This document shows, piece after piece, positions 1 through 5,924 of a stretch of DNA of 10,716 nucleotides. Under the pieces are notes generated by a model. The model had not been told where the DNA came from, did not search any database, and saw nothing but the letters and a program-made list of their open reading frames with translations. Source of the stretch: Lactobacillaceae bacterium AF64-9pH9TA (lineage in GTDB: Bacteria; Bacillota; Bacilli; Lactobacillales; Lactobacillaceae); contig JAQDCK010000028.1 in the NCBI GenBank assembly GCA_027681045.1, positions 1 through 10,716 on the forward strand, in the 5' to 3' direction. Every line of letters begins with the position of its first letter. Within the stretch, counting starts at the first letter, position 1. A program made the translations under genes and the position numbers.

Positions 1-67
1 TGCGGGATTTGAACCCGCGATCTCCTCCGTGACAGGGAGGCGAGATAAACCACTGCTCCAATGGACC
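1..67 (-). tRNA. tRNA-Asp (GUC), cut by the window edge
   Basis: The minus strand folds as a tRNA beginning GGTCCAT at 67. The anticodon stem CCTCC/GGAGG encloses CTGTCAC (anticodon GTC), and the T-arm is GCGGG-TTCAAAT-CCCGC. The last six acceptor bases and the discriminator lie off the left edge. It is the last visible gene of the Glu-Ser-fMet-Asp unit, which continues leftwards. Confidence 0.93.
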
Positions 68-70
68 ATA

Positions 71-144
<74 letters not shown>

Positions 145-153
145 ATAATAAAA

Positions 154-241
154 AGGAGGATGTGGGATTTGAACCCACGCACGAGTCGCCCCGTCTAACG
201 GTTTTCAAAACCGTCCCCTTAAGCCACTTGGGTAATCCTCC
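154..241 (-). tRNA. tRNA-Ser (UGA)
   Basis: Class II tRNA with a long variable arm. The acceptor stem is GGAGGAT/ATCCTCC, the anticodon stem ACGGT/ACCGT encloses TTTGAAA (anticodon TGA), and the T-arm is GTGGG-TTCAAAT-CCCAC. The base at the discriminator position is T (plus-strand a154), not the usual G73 of bacterial serine tRNAs. CCA is not encoded. Confidence 0.95.
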
Positions 242-283
242 ATTTGATGGATAGAAAAATATTCAATTCTTGCCTTCCGGCAA

Positions 284-355
284 TGACCCGTACGGGATTT
301 GAACCCATGTTACCGCCGTGAAAGGGCGGTGTCTTAACCACTTGACCAACGGGCC
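284..355 (-). tRNA. tRNA-Glu (UUC)
   Basis: First gene of the left tRNA unit, starting roughly 11 bases after the predicted P2 transcription start. The acceptor is GGCCCGT/ACGGGTC with one G-U pair. The anticodon stem CCGCC/GGCGG encloses CTTTCAC (anticodon TTC). The discriminator is A and CCA is not encoded. Confidence 0.96.
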
Positions 356-372
356 GCGTAAGCACTCTTAAG

Positions 373-401
373 ATGATACTCGCTTAAGCTCATCTTGTCA
401 A
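373..401 (-). promoter_or_regulatory. Promoter P2 of the tRNA-Glu unit
   Basis: The minus strand reads TTGACA (401-396), a 17-base spacer, then TATCAT (378-373). This is a perfect -35 box and a good -10 box, placed so that transcription would begin about 11 bases before tRNA-Glu. It is the best promoter match in the window. Confidence 0.88.
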
Positions 402-461
402 GCGGCTTTCTCAATCTTTTCAAAGGCCACTTGCGCCGACGATCGTGCGTCAACAAATACT

Positions 462-490
462 AGAATACAGAAAAATCCGGTCTTTGGCAA
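462..490 (-). promoter_or_regulatory. Promoter P1 of the tRNA-Glu unit (tandem, upstream of P2)
   Basis: The minus strand reads TTGCCA (490-485), a 17-base spacer, then TATTCT (467-462). It is followed by AGTATTTGT, the same nine bases that follow the -10 box of the other tRNA promoter at 1945-1972. A-rich sequence lies upstream of the -35 box, as in an UP element. P1 and P2 form a tandem pair like those of stable-RNA operons. The assignment is from sequence match only. Confidence 0.6.
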
Positions 491-584
491 GCCCTTTTTA
501 GAAAAAAGAGCTACTTTTTCACCTTTTCCCCTGCTTCTCCCTTCTCCGCCTTCTTGCTTTTTGAGTTAAGCAGCTTTAAGGCAC

Positions 585-611
585 AAAAAAAGAGCTGCGG
601 AACAGCTCTTT
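585..611 (-). terminator. Intrinsic terminator of the 15-tRNA unit
   Basis: Perfect inverted repeat AAAGAGCTG (589-597) / CAGCTCTTT (603-611) with a 5-base loop. On the minus strand it runs into seven T residues. It begins 7 bases beyond the 3' end of tRNA-Ser(GCU), so it ends the right-hand unit and separates it from the Glu unit. Confidence 0.92.
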
Positions 612-617
612 ATCAGG

Positions 618-705
618 CGGAGTAAGAGAGATTCGAACTCTCGCGCCAGTTTCCCGGCCTACACCCTTAGCAAGGGCGCCTCTTCAGCCACTTGAGTATT
701 ACTCC
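618..705 (-). tRNA. tRNA-Ser (GCU)
   Basis: Class II tRNA with a long variable arm and acceptor GGAGTAA/TTACTCC. The anticodon loop TTGCTAA gives GCT, and the T-arm is GAGAG-TTCGAAT-CTCTC. The discriminator is G, as expected for serine. It is the last gene before the terminator; CCA is not encoded. Confidence 0.96.
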
Positions 706-707
706 AA

Positions 708-781
708 TGGGCCTGGATGGACTTGAACCATCGACCTCACGCTTATCAAGCGTGCGCTCTAACCAGCTGAGCTACAGGCCC
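708..781 (-). tRNA. tRNA-Ile (GAU)
   Basis: Acceptor GGGCCTG/CAGGCCC. The anticodon stem CACGC/GCGTG encloses TTGATAA (anticodon GAT). The T-arm ATGG-TTCAAGT-CCAT and the discriminator A are clear. CCA is not encoded. Confidence 0.97.
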
Positions 782-784
782 ATA

Positions 785-855
785 AGCGGGTAACGAGAAT
801 CGAACTCGCGACAACAGCTTGGAAGGCTGTGGTTTTACCACTAAACTATACCCGC
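785..855 (-). tRNA. tRNA-Gly (UCC)
   Basis: Acceptor GCGGGTA/TACCCGC. The anticodon stem ACAGC/GCTGT encloses CTTCCAA (anticodon TCC). The discriminator is T, which is normal for bacterial glycine tRNAs. CCA is not encoded. Confidence 0.96.
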
Positions 856-869
856 AAATATTCAATTTA

Positions 870-942
870 TGGCGCGGGACGGAATCGAACCGCCGACACA
901 TGGAGCTTCAATCCATTGCTCTACCAACTGAGCTACCGAGCC
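870..942 (-). tRNA. tRNA-Phe (GAA) with an acceptor-stem mismatch
   Basis: The anticodon stem ATGGA/TCCAT encloses TTGAAGC (anticodon GAA), and the T-arm GGCGG-TTCGATT-CCGTC and discriminator A are intact. The acceptor GGCTCGG faces CCGCGCC, leaving U4 opposite C69 (plus-strand positions 939 and 874). One substitution (C69 to A) would restore pairing, so this is probably a single point change. All other arms look functional. Confidence 0.93.
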
Positions 943-959
943 AGCTTATTAAAAAGCAA

Positions 960-1033
<74 letters not shown>

Positions 1034-1044
1034 CTGACAAAAAA

Positions 1045-1118
1045 TGGACCTTGTAGGACTCGAACCTACGACAGGACGGTTATGAGCCGTCTGCTCTAAC
1101 CGACTGAGCTAAAGGTCC
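1045..1118 (-). tRNA. tRNA-Ile2 (CAU, lysidine type)
   Basis: The anticodon is CAT in loop CTCATAA, but the body (GGACCTT acceptor, GACGG/CCGTC anticodon stem, GTAGG T-stem) resembles the minor isoleucine tRNA of Bacilli and not elongator tRNA-Met. C34 would be modified to lysidine by TilS so that it reads AUA. The Ile2 identity rests on recalled family resemblance; the gene itself is certain. Confidence 0.85.
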
Positions 1119-1130
1119 AAGTTTACAAAA

Positions 1131-1204
1131 TAGCGGCGGGGGGGATCGAACCCTCGACCTCCCGGGTATGAACCGGACGCTCTAGCCAGCTGAGCTACAC
1201 CGCC
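1131..1204 (-). tRNA. Elongator tRNA-Met (CAU)
   Basis: The GGCGGTG start, G1-U72 pair and anticodon loop TTCATAC match the elongator methionine tRNA of Bacilli. The T-stem GAGGG/CCCCC has an A50-C64 mismatch (plus-strand t1154 and g1140). Seven consecutive C residues span the T-stem/acceptor junction. CCA is not encoded. Confidence 0.92.
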
Positions 1205-1240
1205 ATACTGTAACCAATATGGAAAATATTAAATTACAAA

Positions 1241-1314
1241 TCGGGAAGACAGGATTTGAACCTGCGACCCCCTGGTCCCAAACCAGGTGCTCTACCAAAC
1301 TGAGCCACTTCCCG
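1241..1314 (-). tRNA. tRNA-Pro (UGG)
   Basis: Acceptor CGGGAAG/CTTCCCG. The anticodon stem CCTGG/CCAGG encloses TTTGGGA (anticodon TGG). The T-arm GCAGG-TTCAAAT-CCTGT and discriminator A are clear. CCA is not encoded. Confidence 0.97.
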
Positions 1315-1320
1315 GATTTA

Positions 1321-1394
1321 TGCACCCAGTAGGACTTGAACCTACAACCTTCTGATTCGTAGTCAGACACTCTATCCAGTTGCGCTATGGGTGC
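1321..1394 (-). tRNA. tRNA-Arg (ACG)
   Basis: Acceptor GCACCCA/TGGGTGC. The anticodon stem TCTGA/TCAGA encloses CTACGAA (anticodon ACG). A34 would be deaminated to inosine to read CGN codons. The T-arm is GTAGG-TTCAAGT-CCTAC. CCA is not encoded. Confidence 0.97.
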
Positions 1395-1399
1395 ATGCA

Positions 1400-1485
1400 T
1401 GCCGAAGACCGGGGTCGAACCGGTACGGTTGAAACCAACCGCAGGATTTTAAGTCCTGTGCGTCTGCCAATTCCGCCACTCCGGC
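1400..1485 (-). tRNA. tRNA-Leu (UAA)
   Basis: Class II tRNA with a long variable arm and acceptor GCCGGAG/CTTCGGC with one G-U pair. The anticodon loop CTTAAAA gives TAA, and the discriminator is A. The GGCGGAATTGGCAGACGC D-arm is typical for leucine. CCA is not encoded. Confidence 0.97.
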
Positions 1486-1502
1486 ATATATATTATATAA
1501 AA

Positions 1503-1574
1503 AGCGGAAGACGGGATTCGAACCCGCGACCCCCACCATGGCAAGGTGATGTTCTACCACTGAACTACTTCCGC
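1503..1574 (-). tRNA. tRNA-Gly (GCC)
   Basis: Acceptor GCGGAAG/CTTCCGC. The anticodon stem CACC/GGTG encloses TTGCCAT (anticodon GCC). The discriminator is T, normal for glycine. The T-arm is GCGGG-TTCGAAT-CCCGT. CCA is not encoded. Confidence 0.96.
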
Positions 1575-1578
1575 ACAA

Positions 1579-1651
1579 TGCCGATTATACGACTTGAACG
1601 TACGACCCCCTGTTTACAAGACAGATGCTCTACCAACTGAGCTAAATCGGC
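1579..1651 (-). tRNA. tRNA-Thr (UGU)
   Basis: Acceptor GCCGATT/AATCGGC. The anticodon stem TCTGT/ACAGG (one T-G pair) encloses CTTGTAA (anticodon TGT). The T-arm is GTACG-TTCAAGT-CGTAT and the discriminator A. It lies 4 bases from tRNA-Gly(GCC). CCA is not encoded. Confidence 0.96.
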
Positions 1652-1662
1652 ATAATATAAAA

Positions 1663-1744
1663 TACGGGTGGCGGGACTTGAACCCGCACGTCCGAAAACA
1701 CTAGAACCTAAATCTAGCGCGTCTGCCAATTCCGCCACACCCGC
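1663..1744 (-). tRNA. tRNA-Leu (UAG)
   Basis: Class II tRNA with acceptor GCGGGTG/CACCCGT, including a G1-U72 pair. The anticodon stem CTAGA/TCTAG encloses TTTAGGT (anticodon TAG). The leucine-type D-arm and a long variable arm are present. CCA is not encoded. Confidence 0.96.
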
Positions 1745-1756
1745 AGATCAGGGCCA

Positions 1757-1829
1757 TGAGTCGTGAGGGACTTGAACCCTCGACCCTCTGATTAAAAGTC
1801 AGATGCTCTACCGACTGAGCTAACGACTC
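1757..1829 (-). tRNA. tRNA-Lys (UUU)
   Basis: Acceptor GAGTCGT/ACGACTC. The anticodon stem CTGA/TCAG encloses CTTTTAA (anticodon TTT). The T-arm GAGGG-TTCAAGT-CCCTC and discriminator A are clear. It lies only 2 bases from tRNA-Val. CCA is not encoded. Confidence 0.97.
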
Positions 1830-1831
1830 GA

Positions 1832-1904
1832 TGGAGGATACAGGGCTCGAACCTGTGACCCTCTGCTTGTAAGGCAGATGCTCTCCCAGCTGAGCTAATC
1901 CTCC
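1832..1904 (-). tRNA. tRNA-Val (UAC)
   Basis: First gene of the 15-tRNA unit. Acceptor GGAGGAT/ATCCTCC. The anticodon stem CTGC/GCAG encloses CTTACAA (anticodon TAC). The T-arm is ACAGG-TTCGAGC-CCTGT. CCA is not encoded. Confidence 0.97.
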
Positions 1905-1909
1905 ATATG

Positions 1910-1947
1910 ACTAGTTTACGGCATAGGCCGTAAGCACAAATACTAGT
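1910..1947 (-). other. Hairpin leader of the 15-tRNA unit
   Basis: A perfect 7-bp inverted repeat TTACGGC (1916-1922) / GCCGTAA (1927-1933) with a 4-base loop lies between the predicted transcription start and tRNA-Val. It is bracketed by two copies of the palindrome ACTAGT (1910-1915 and 1942-1947), the right one overlapping the -10 box. No T-run follows, so it is not a terminator. A role in processing of the precursor is possible but unproven. Confidence 0.5.
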
Positions 1948-1972
1948 ATATCGTATTCAGCCAGGAATGCAA
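1945..1972 (-). promoter_or_regulatory. Promoter of the 15-tRNA unit
   Basis: The minus strand reads TTGCAT (1972-1967), a 16-base spacer, then TATACT (1950-1945). A long A-rich stretch lies immediately upstream of the -35 box (minus strand, 1999-1973), as in an UP element. Transcription would start about 33 bases before tRNA-Val. The -10 box is followed by AGTATTTGT, as in promoter P1 of the Glu unit. Confidence 0.75.
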
Positions 1973-2013
1973 GTCTTTTTTGCCTTTTTTATTTTGAAAA
2001 AGCAAGGCAAAAC

Positions 2014-2041
2014 ACAAAAAAACAGCGGAAAACCGCTGTTT
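2014..2041 (-). terminator. Intrinsic terminator after arcD
   Basis: Perfect 9-bp inverted repeat AAACAGCGG (2020-2028) / CCGCTGTTT (2033-2041) with an AAAA loop. On the minus strand it is followed by a T-run. It starts 20 bases after the arcD stop codon and insulates the tRNA unit from the arc genes. Confidence 0.92.
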
Positions 2042-2061
2042 GGGAAAGATTTTAAAATCGA

Positions 2062-3489
2062 TTACATAATGTCGATCGTCTTGTTGGCAATCAGAACAAT
2101 GGACAGAACACAGAGAATTGCGATAACGACAAAGGTGATCTTTTCGTTCTTGTTGAGCTTTCTGCCTTGTTCACGAACGCCTTGGTAGTAAATGATCAGG
2201 CCTGGAATGTAACTCAAGGAAACAACCAGGACGTATTGCCAGCCGGCCAAAATCATGCACATGAATTGGAAGAGGGCTGCCAATAAGCCATAGATCCATT
2301 GAGTCCATTCCTTGCGTTCACGGCTGAACTTCATTTGATACAAGCCGACAAACATGTATGAGAACAAGATGGCACTTGAAGCCAAAGTGTAACAGAATTC
2401 GTAAGCCTTGTCAGTGAAGAGCAAGGAGAAGAGGAAGATGGTCTGCAAGATAGCAGTAGTGAACAGGGCGTTAGTTGGCGCCTTCTTGCTGTTCAGCTTG
2501 CCCCAGAACTTAGGAGCAGCACCGTCTTCAGCGATCAAAAGCATGGTTTCTGCTGGCAGCATAGTCCATGACAACCAGGAAACAATAGTAGAAATAATCA
2601 AACCAATGTTGATGATCATCATACCCCAGTCGCCGACAATCATCTTCAAGTCGCTACCCAAAGCTGGTTGTGCAGCGCTGGCCAATTGAGCCCGGGTAAG
2701 TGAGCCGTATGGCAGGATTGAAATCATCATGTAGAAGACCAAAAGCAGGACGAAACCAAGCATGGTTGCTTGTTGAGCTTCCTTCAAGCTCTTGGCACGT
2801 GACCCCATGACTGAGGCCCCTTCAACACCGATAAATACCCAGATCAGGGTCATCAAAGTCCCCTTCATCTGTGGCCAAAGGCCGCCAGTAGTGGTCCCCT
2901 TGGACAGGTTGTTGGCAACTCTGCCCCAGAAGTCAGCGGTGAACATCCCGCCCTTGAAGGAAACGATGCAGATGATAACGAACATGATCAATGGCACAAC
3001 CTTGCAGAAAGTCCCGATCGTGTTAACGAATGAGGCACTTTCAACACCGTTGTTAACCAAGAAGGTCAAGGCCCAGCAGAAGATGATGGCTACGATGATT
3101 GATGGCAGGTTTGAACCACCCTTGAAGACCGGAATAAAGGTCCCGATCGCGCTCATCAGCATAGTCGCGAAGGCCAGGTTGCCCAGCCAGGCACTCAGCC
3201 AGTAGGCCCAGCCGGAAATGAATTCGCCCATAGGGCCATAGCCGGCCCCGGCGTAAGCAAAGATACCACCTTTAAGGTCGGATCTCTTCTCAGTCAAATT
3301 GTTCAATGACAGAACAAGCATCAAGAAACCAAAGCCAACCAACAGCCAGGACAAAATTGCGGGCCCTGGAGCGGCAGATGTGGCGATGGAACTGGTAATA
3401 CCGAAGATCCCAGTCCCAATGGAGGAACTGACGATCAAAGCGGTCAGGCCGACAAGGCCTATCCCGTTTTTGTTTACTTTCTCTTCCAT
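2062..3489 (-). CDS. arcD: Arginine/ornithine antiporter ArcD (APC family)
   Basis: Membrane exchanger that takes up arginine and expels the ornithine made by the ADI pathway, one for one, so uptake costs no energy. The 475-residue protein is hydrophobic throughout, with about 12-13 membrane segments (first around residues 10-31, last around 451-470). The glycine-rich SSSIGTGIFG (21-30) is the broken first helix of APC transporters. FIGVEGASVMGSRAKSLKEA (219-238) matches the ArcD-type APC signature, and the length is normal for the group. GGGAGGT lies 8 bases before the ATG at 3489. It sits last in the arc cluster, behind a hairpin that may reduce readthrough from arcA. It could be a related basic amino acid exchanger (for example arginine/alanine), but the context strongly favours arginine/ornithine. 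Confidence 0.93.
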   Translation of the reverse strand: MEEKVNKNGIGLVGLTALIVSSSIGTGIFGITSSIATSAAPGPAILSWLLVGFGFLMLVLSLNNLTEKRSDLKGGIFAYAGAGYGPMGEFISGWAYWLSAWLGNLAFATMLMSAIGTFIPVFKGGSNLPSIIVAIIFCWALTFLVNNGVESASFVNTIGTFCKVVPLIMFVIICIVSFKGGMFTADFWGRVANNLSKGTTTGGLWPQMKGTLMTLIWVFIGVEGASVMGSRAKSLKEAQQATMLGFVLLLVFYMMISILPYGSLTRAQLASAAQPALGSDLKMIVGDWGMMIINIGLIISTIVSWLSWTMLPAETMLLIAEDGAAPKFWGKLNSKKAPTNALFTTAILQTIFLFSLLFTDKAYEFCYTLASSAILFSYMFVGLYQMKFSRERKEWTQWIYGLLAALFQFMCMILAGWQYVLVVSLSYIPGLIIYYQGVREQGRKLNKNEKITFVVIAILCVLSIVLIANKTIDIM

Positions 3490-3517
3490 GATTTTTACCT
3501 CCCAAATACTCTTTTCA

Positions 3518-3576
3518 CCTAAAAAGGCGGAGATAGTCTAAGCCCTTGAGCGATAGACCAGCTCCGCGATTTTAGG
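3518..3576 (-). terminator. Imperfect terminator-like hairpin between arcA and arcD
   Basis: A 14-bp stem pairs 3527-3540 with 3554-3567 around a 13-base loop, with one mismatch and, in minus-strand RNA, one G-U pair. On the minus strand a run of five T follows the stem. A further 7-bp pairing, CCTAAAA (3518-3524) with TTTTAGG (3570-3576), extends the stem beyond two mismatches. It begins 14 bases after the arcA stop codon. It probably ends most arcA transcripts while letting some reach arcD, since no convincing arcD promoter is visible. Confidence 0.72.
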
Positions 3577-3589
3577 ATCTTAAAACCAA

Positions 3590-4813
3590 TTAGATGTCTT
3601 CACGAACAATTGGGCAAGACATGCAACGTGGGCCACCACGGCCTCTTGACAATTCGCTTGAGCGAACTTCGTGGACCAGAATCCCGTGTTCTCTCAGCAA
3701 AGCGTTGGAGACGTAGTTTCTGTTGTAAGTTACAACTTCACCTGGAGCGATTGCCAAAGTGTTTGAACCGTCGTTCCATTGTTCACGCGGAGCTACGATT
3801 GGGTCACCGTTACCAGTTGGGATCAAGTCGATTTCTGACTTGCCCAGCGCCTTCTTCAGCACTTCCTTGATGTCAGTGTGGTGTTCGAAGGTTACTTCGC
3901 CATCCTTGCCTGGGTGCAGTACCCAGTTGTCAACCTTGCCATCTTCAGTCAAGATGTCCGGGTGAACAGTGAATTGGTCGTAGTTGATCATGGTGAATAC
4001 CGTGTCAAGGTGCATCATCGCGTGGTTGTGCGGAATTAAGATGGCAATTACAGTGTCGTAGTCAGAGTTTGCGAACAAGCTCTTAGCGATATCTTGAATT
4101 GCGTCAGCAGTAGTCCGTTGTGAAATACCGATTGCTACTACGTGGTCGCTCAATACCAGTTCGTCACCACCTTCGATGTGGCTTGCGTGGTTTCTGTCAC
4201 GCCATACCTTAACCTTGCCTGCAAAGCGGGTGTTGTACTTCAAGATGTATTCAGTGATCATTGATTCACGCTGACGAGCTGGGAAAGTCATCTTGTTGAC
4301 TGACATCCCGTCGCCGATTGAAGCTTGCGGGTCACGGGTGAAGTAAGCGTTTGGAAGTGGATCCATCAAGAATGGCCATTCAGTGTTTTCGGACACTGCA
4401 GCCAAGTCAAGGGTAGTCAATTCCAGGTCGTCTTTGCGGATACCTTCGTAGATTCTGGTTACCAGTTCAGCTGGAGTCAGAGCCTTCAAATATTCAACCA
4501 AGGCGTCATGGGTTACGCCGGCAACAAAGCCAGCTTCTGCTACTTGTCTTTCAATAAATTCGTTTCTGACAGCTTCGTCTGCCAAAGCTTCGGCAGCCAG
4601 ATCTTCGGTGTAGATAACTTCGGCACCGTTATCGCGCAAAGTTTGTGCGAAGAAGTCGTGTTCTTCCTGGGCGATTGGCAGGTATGGAATGTCGTCAAAC
4701 AAGAGACGTTCCATTGAATCCGGCGTGATGTTTTCGATTTCGCGCCCTGGCCTGTGCAACATAACTGTCTTCAACTTACCAATTTCTGAAGTTACATGAA
4801 TAGGACTTGTCAT
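3590..4813 (-). CDS. arcA: Arginine deiminase ArcA
   Basis: Cytoplasmic enzyme hydrolysing L-arginine to L-citrulline and ammonia, the first step of the ADI pathway. The 407 residues match the usual family length. Visible catalytic and binding motifs are FTRDP (158-162, Asp161), IEGGD (213-217, Glu214), MHLDTVF (267-273, His268 and Asp270) and the C-terminal GGPRCMSCP (393-401). In the last of these Cys397 corresponds to the nucleophile of known deiminases. The ATG at 4813 follows AGGAG with a 10-base spacer. A 163-base gap separates it from arcC, unlike the 18 bases between arcB and arcC, so it may have its own promoter. All key residues are present. Confidence 0.98.
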   Translation of the reverse strand: MTSPIHVTSEIGKLKTVMLHRPGREIENITPDSMERLLFDDIPYLPIAQEEHDFFAQTLRDNGAEVIYTEDLAAEALADEAVRNEFIERQVAEAGFVAGVTHDALVEYLKALTPAELVTRIYEGIRKDDLELTTLDLAAVSENTEWPFLMDPLPNAYFTRDPQASIGDGMSVNKMTFPARQRESMITEYILKYNTRFAGKVKVWRDRNHASHIEGGDELVLSDHVVAIGISQRTTADAIQDIAKSLFANSDYDTVIAILIPHNHAMMHLDTVFTMINYDQFTVHPDILTEDGKVDNWVLHPGKDGEVTFEHHTDIKEVLKKALGKSEIDLIPTGNGDPIVAPREQWNDGSNTLAIAPGEVVTYNRNYVSNALLREHGILVHEVRSSELSRGRGGPRCMSCPIVREDI

Positions 4814-4858
4814 GATCTTTACACTCCTATAATTGCTAATTTACCTAATATCCTAATG

Positions 4859-4887
4859 ATTTGTGTGGTTATAAATCGTCAAGTCAA
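4859..4887 (-). promoter_or_regulatory. Possible weak promoter of arcA
   Basis: The arcC-arcA gap contains TTGACTTGACG on the minus strand (4887-4877), two overlapping -35-like hexamers. With a 17-base spacer the first places ACAAAT (4864-4859) at -10, which matches the consensus at only three positions. Two ATTAGG repeats lie nearer the gene. I see no terminator after arcC, so readthrough from arcBC is equally possible. Confidence 0.3.
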
Positions 4888-4976
4888 CCTACTAACGACT
4901 TAACTAACTAGTTGTTCGTAATTTTTAAAGAGAGATTTTTACACTAAAATTTAAACCGGTCGATGAGCTAACGAGC

Positions 4977-5906
4977 TTATGCGTGGATAACAGTCCCCAA
5001 CTGTCCAGCAAGAGCAGCGTCTAAGCCTGACAGAGAAGTAATGATGGCTTCTCTTTCCGGGTGGCCTTCAACGAATGACATGCAGGCTTGAACCTTAGGA
5101 AGCATGCTGCCGGCCGCGAATTGACCTTCGTCAATGTACTTCTTGGCTTCTTCAACAGAGATGTCTTCCAGGTTCTTTTGGTCTGGCTTGTTGAAGTTGA
5201 TGGCTACGTAGTCAACAGCGGTCAAAATGATCAGTTTGTCCGCGCCAACATTGTCTGCCAACAATGCGCTGGAGCGGTCCTTGTCGATAACGGCTGGCAC
5301 GCCTATGAGACCTTCTTCGGTCTCAACTACAGGCACCCCGCCGCCACCGCCGGCGATAACGAGTTCATTTGCTTCAATCAAGGTCTTGATACTGTTCAAT
5401 TCAACGATTCTCTTTGGAGTCGGTGAAGGAACAACCTGCCGCCAGCCGCGGCCAGCGTCTTCCTTGAAAATGTAACCCTTGTCTTCAGCGATTGAGTCAG
5501 CTTCTTCCTTAGTGTAGAAGGCCCCAATCGGCTTAGTTGGGTTTTGGAAGGCGGAGTCAGCCGGGTCAACAACGATCTGCGTTACGATCGTAGCCACGTC
5601 CTTGGTCATGCCGCGCTTGCAGAGTTCATTTTGCAGGCTCTGTTGCAGGTGGTAGCCAATGTAGCCCTGGCTCATTGCCCCGCATTCAGGGAATGGGAAG
5701 GCCGCGCTTTGGCCGTGTTCAGCCGCGTAGCTCATGCCCAGGTTGATTTGACCAACTTGCGGACCGTTGCCGTGGCTGATAACTACTTCGTTGCCGGCGC
5801 TAATTAAACCAATCAGTGAGGAAGCTGTGTTCTTAACCAATTCCAATTGTTCGGCTGGTGACTTGCCGAGGGCGTTACCGCCCAATGCTACAACAACTTT
5901 TGACAT
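4977..5906 (-). CDS. arcC: Carbamate kinase ArcC
   Basis: Cytoplasmic enzyme transferring phosphate from carbamoyl phosphate to ADP, giving ATP, ammonia and CO2; this is the energy-yielding step of arginine catabolism. The 309 residues form a single amino-acid-kinase fold. Visible motifs are ALGGNALG (7-14), SHGNGPQVG (44-52), [17 protein letters not shown] (150-166), [10 protein letters not shown] (184-193), [10 protein letters not shown] (208-217) and SMLPKV (267-272), with normal length. The ATG at 5906 follows GAGGTG and lies only 18 bases after the arcB stop, so the two are co-transcribed and the ribosome binding site sits in the short gap. Confidence 0.98.
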   Translation of the reverse strand: MSKVVVALGGNALGKSPAEQLELVKNTASSLIGLISAGNEVVISHGNGPQVGQINLGMSYAAEHGQSAAFPFPECGAMSQGYIGYHLQQSLQNELCKRGMTKDVATIVTQIVVDPADSAFQNPTKPIGAFYTKEEADSIAEDKGYIFKEDAGRGWRQVVPSPTPKRIVELNSIKTLIEANELVIAGGGGGVPVVETEEGLIGVPAVIDKDRSSALLADNVGADKLIILTAVDYVAINFNKPDQKNLEDISVEEAKKYIDEGQFAAGSMLPKVQACMSFVEGHPEREAIITSLSGLDAALAGQLGTVIHA

Positions 5907-5924
5907 AAGAGCACCTCTTCTTGA

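Noticed and set aside
1981..2009. Inverted repeat TTGCCTT/AAGGCAA upstream of the tRNA promoter
   Set aside because: The inner part pairs poorly and needs a bulge. It is more simply read as the A/T-rich UP-like tract next to the arcD terminator.
1967..2188. Plus-strand frame of 73 codons spanning the tRNA promoter, the arcD terminator and the end of arcD
   Set aside because: It overlaps a promoter, a terminator and the antisense of a certain gene, with no ribosome binding site of note.
2792..3205. Plus-strand frame of 137 codons inside arcD
   Set aside because: Antisense shadow of a well-supported transporter gene; no domain resemblance.
4325..4717. Plus-strand frame of 130 codons inside arcA
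   Set aside because: Antisense shadow of arcA, whose catalytic motifs are all in the other frame.
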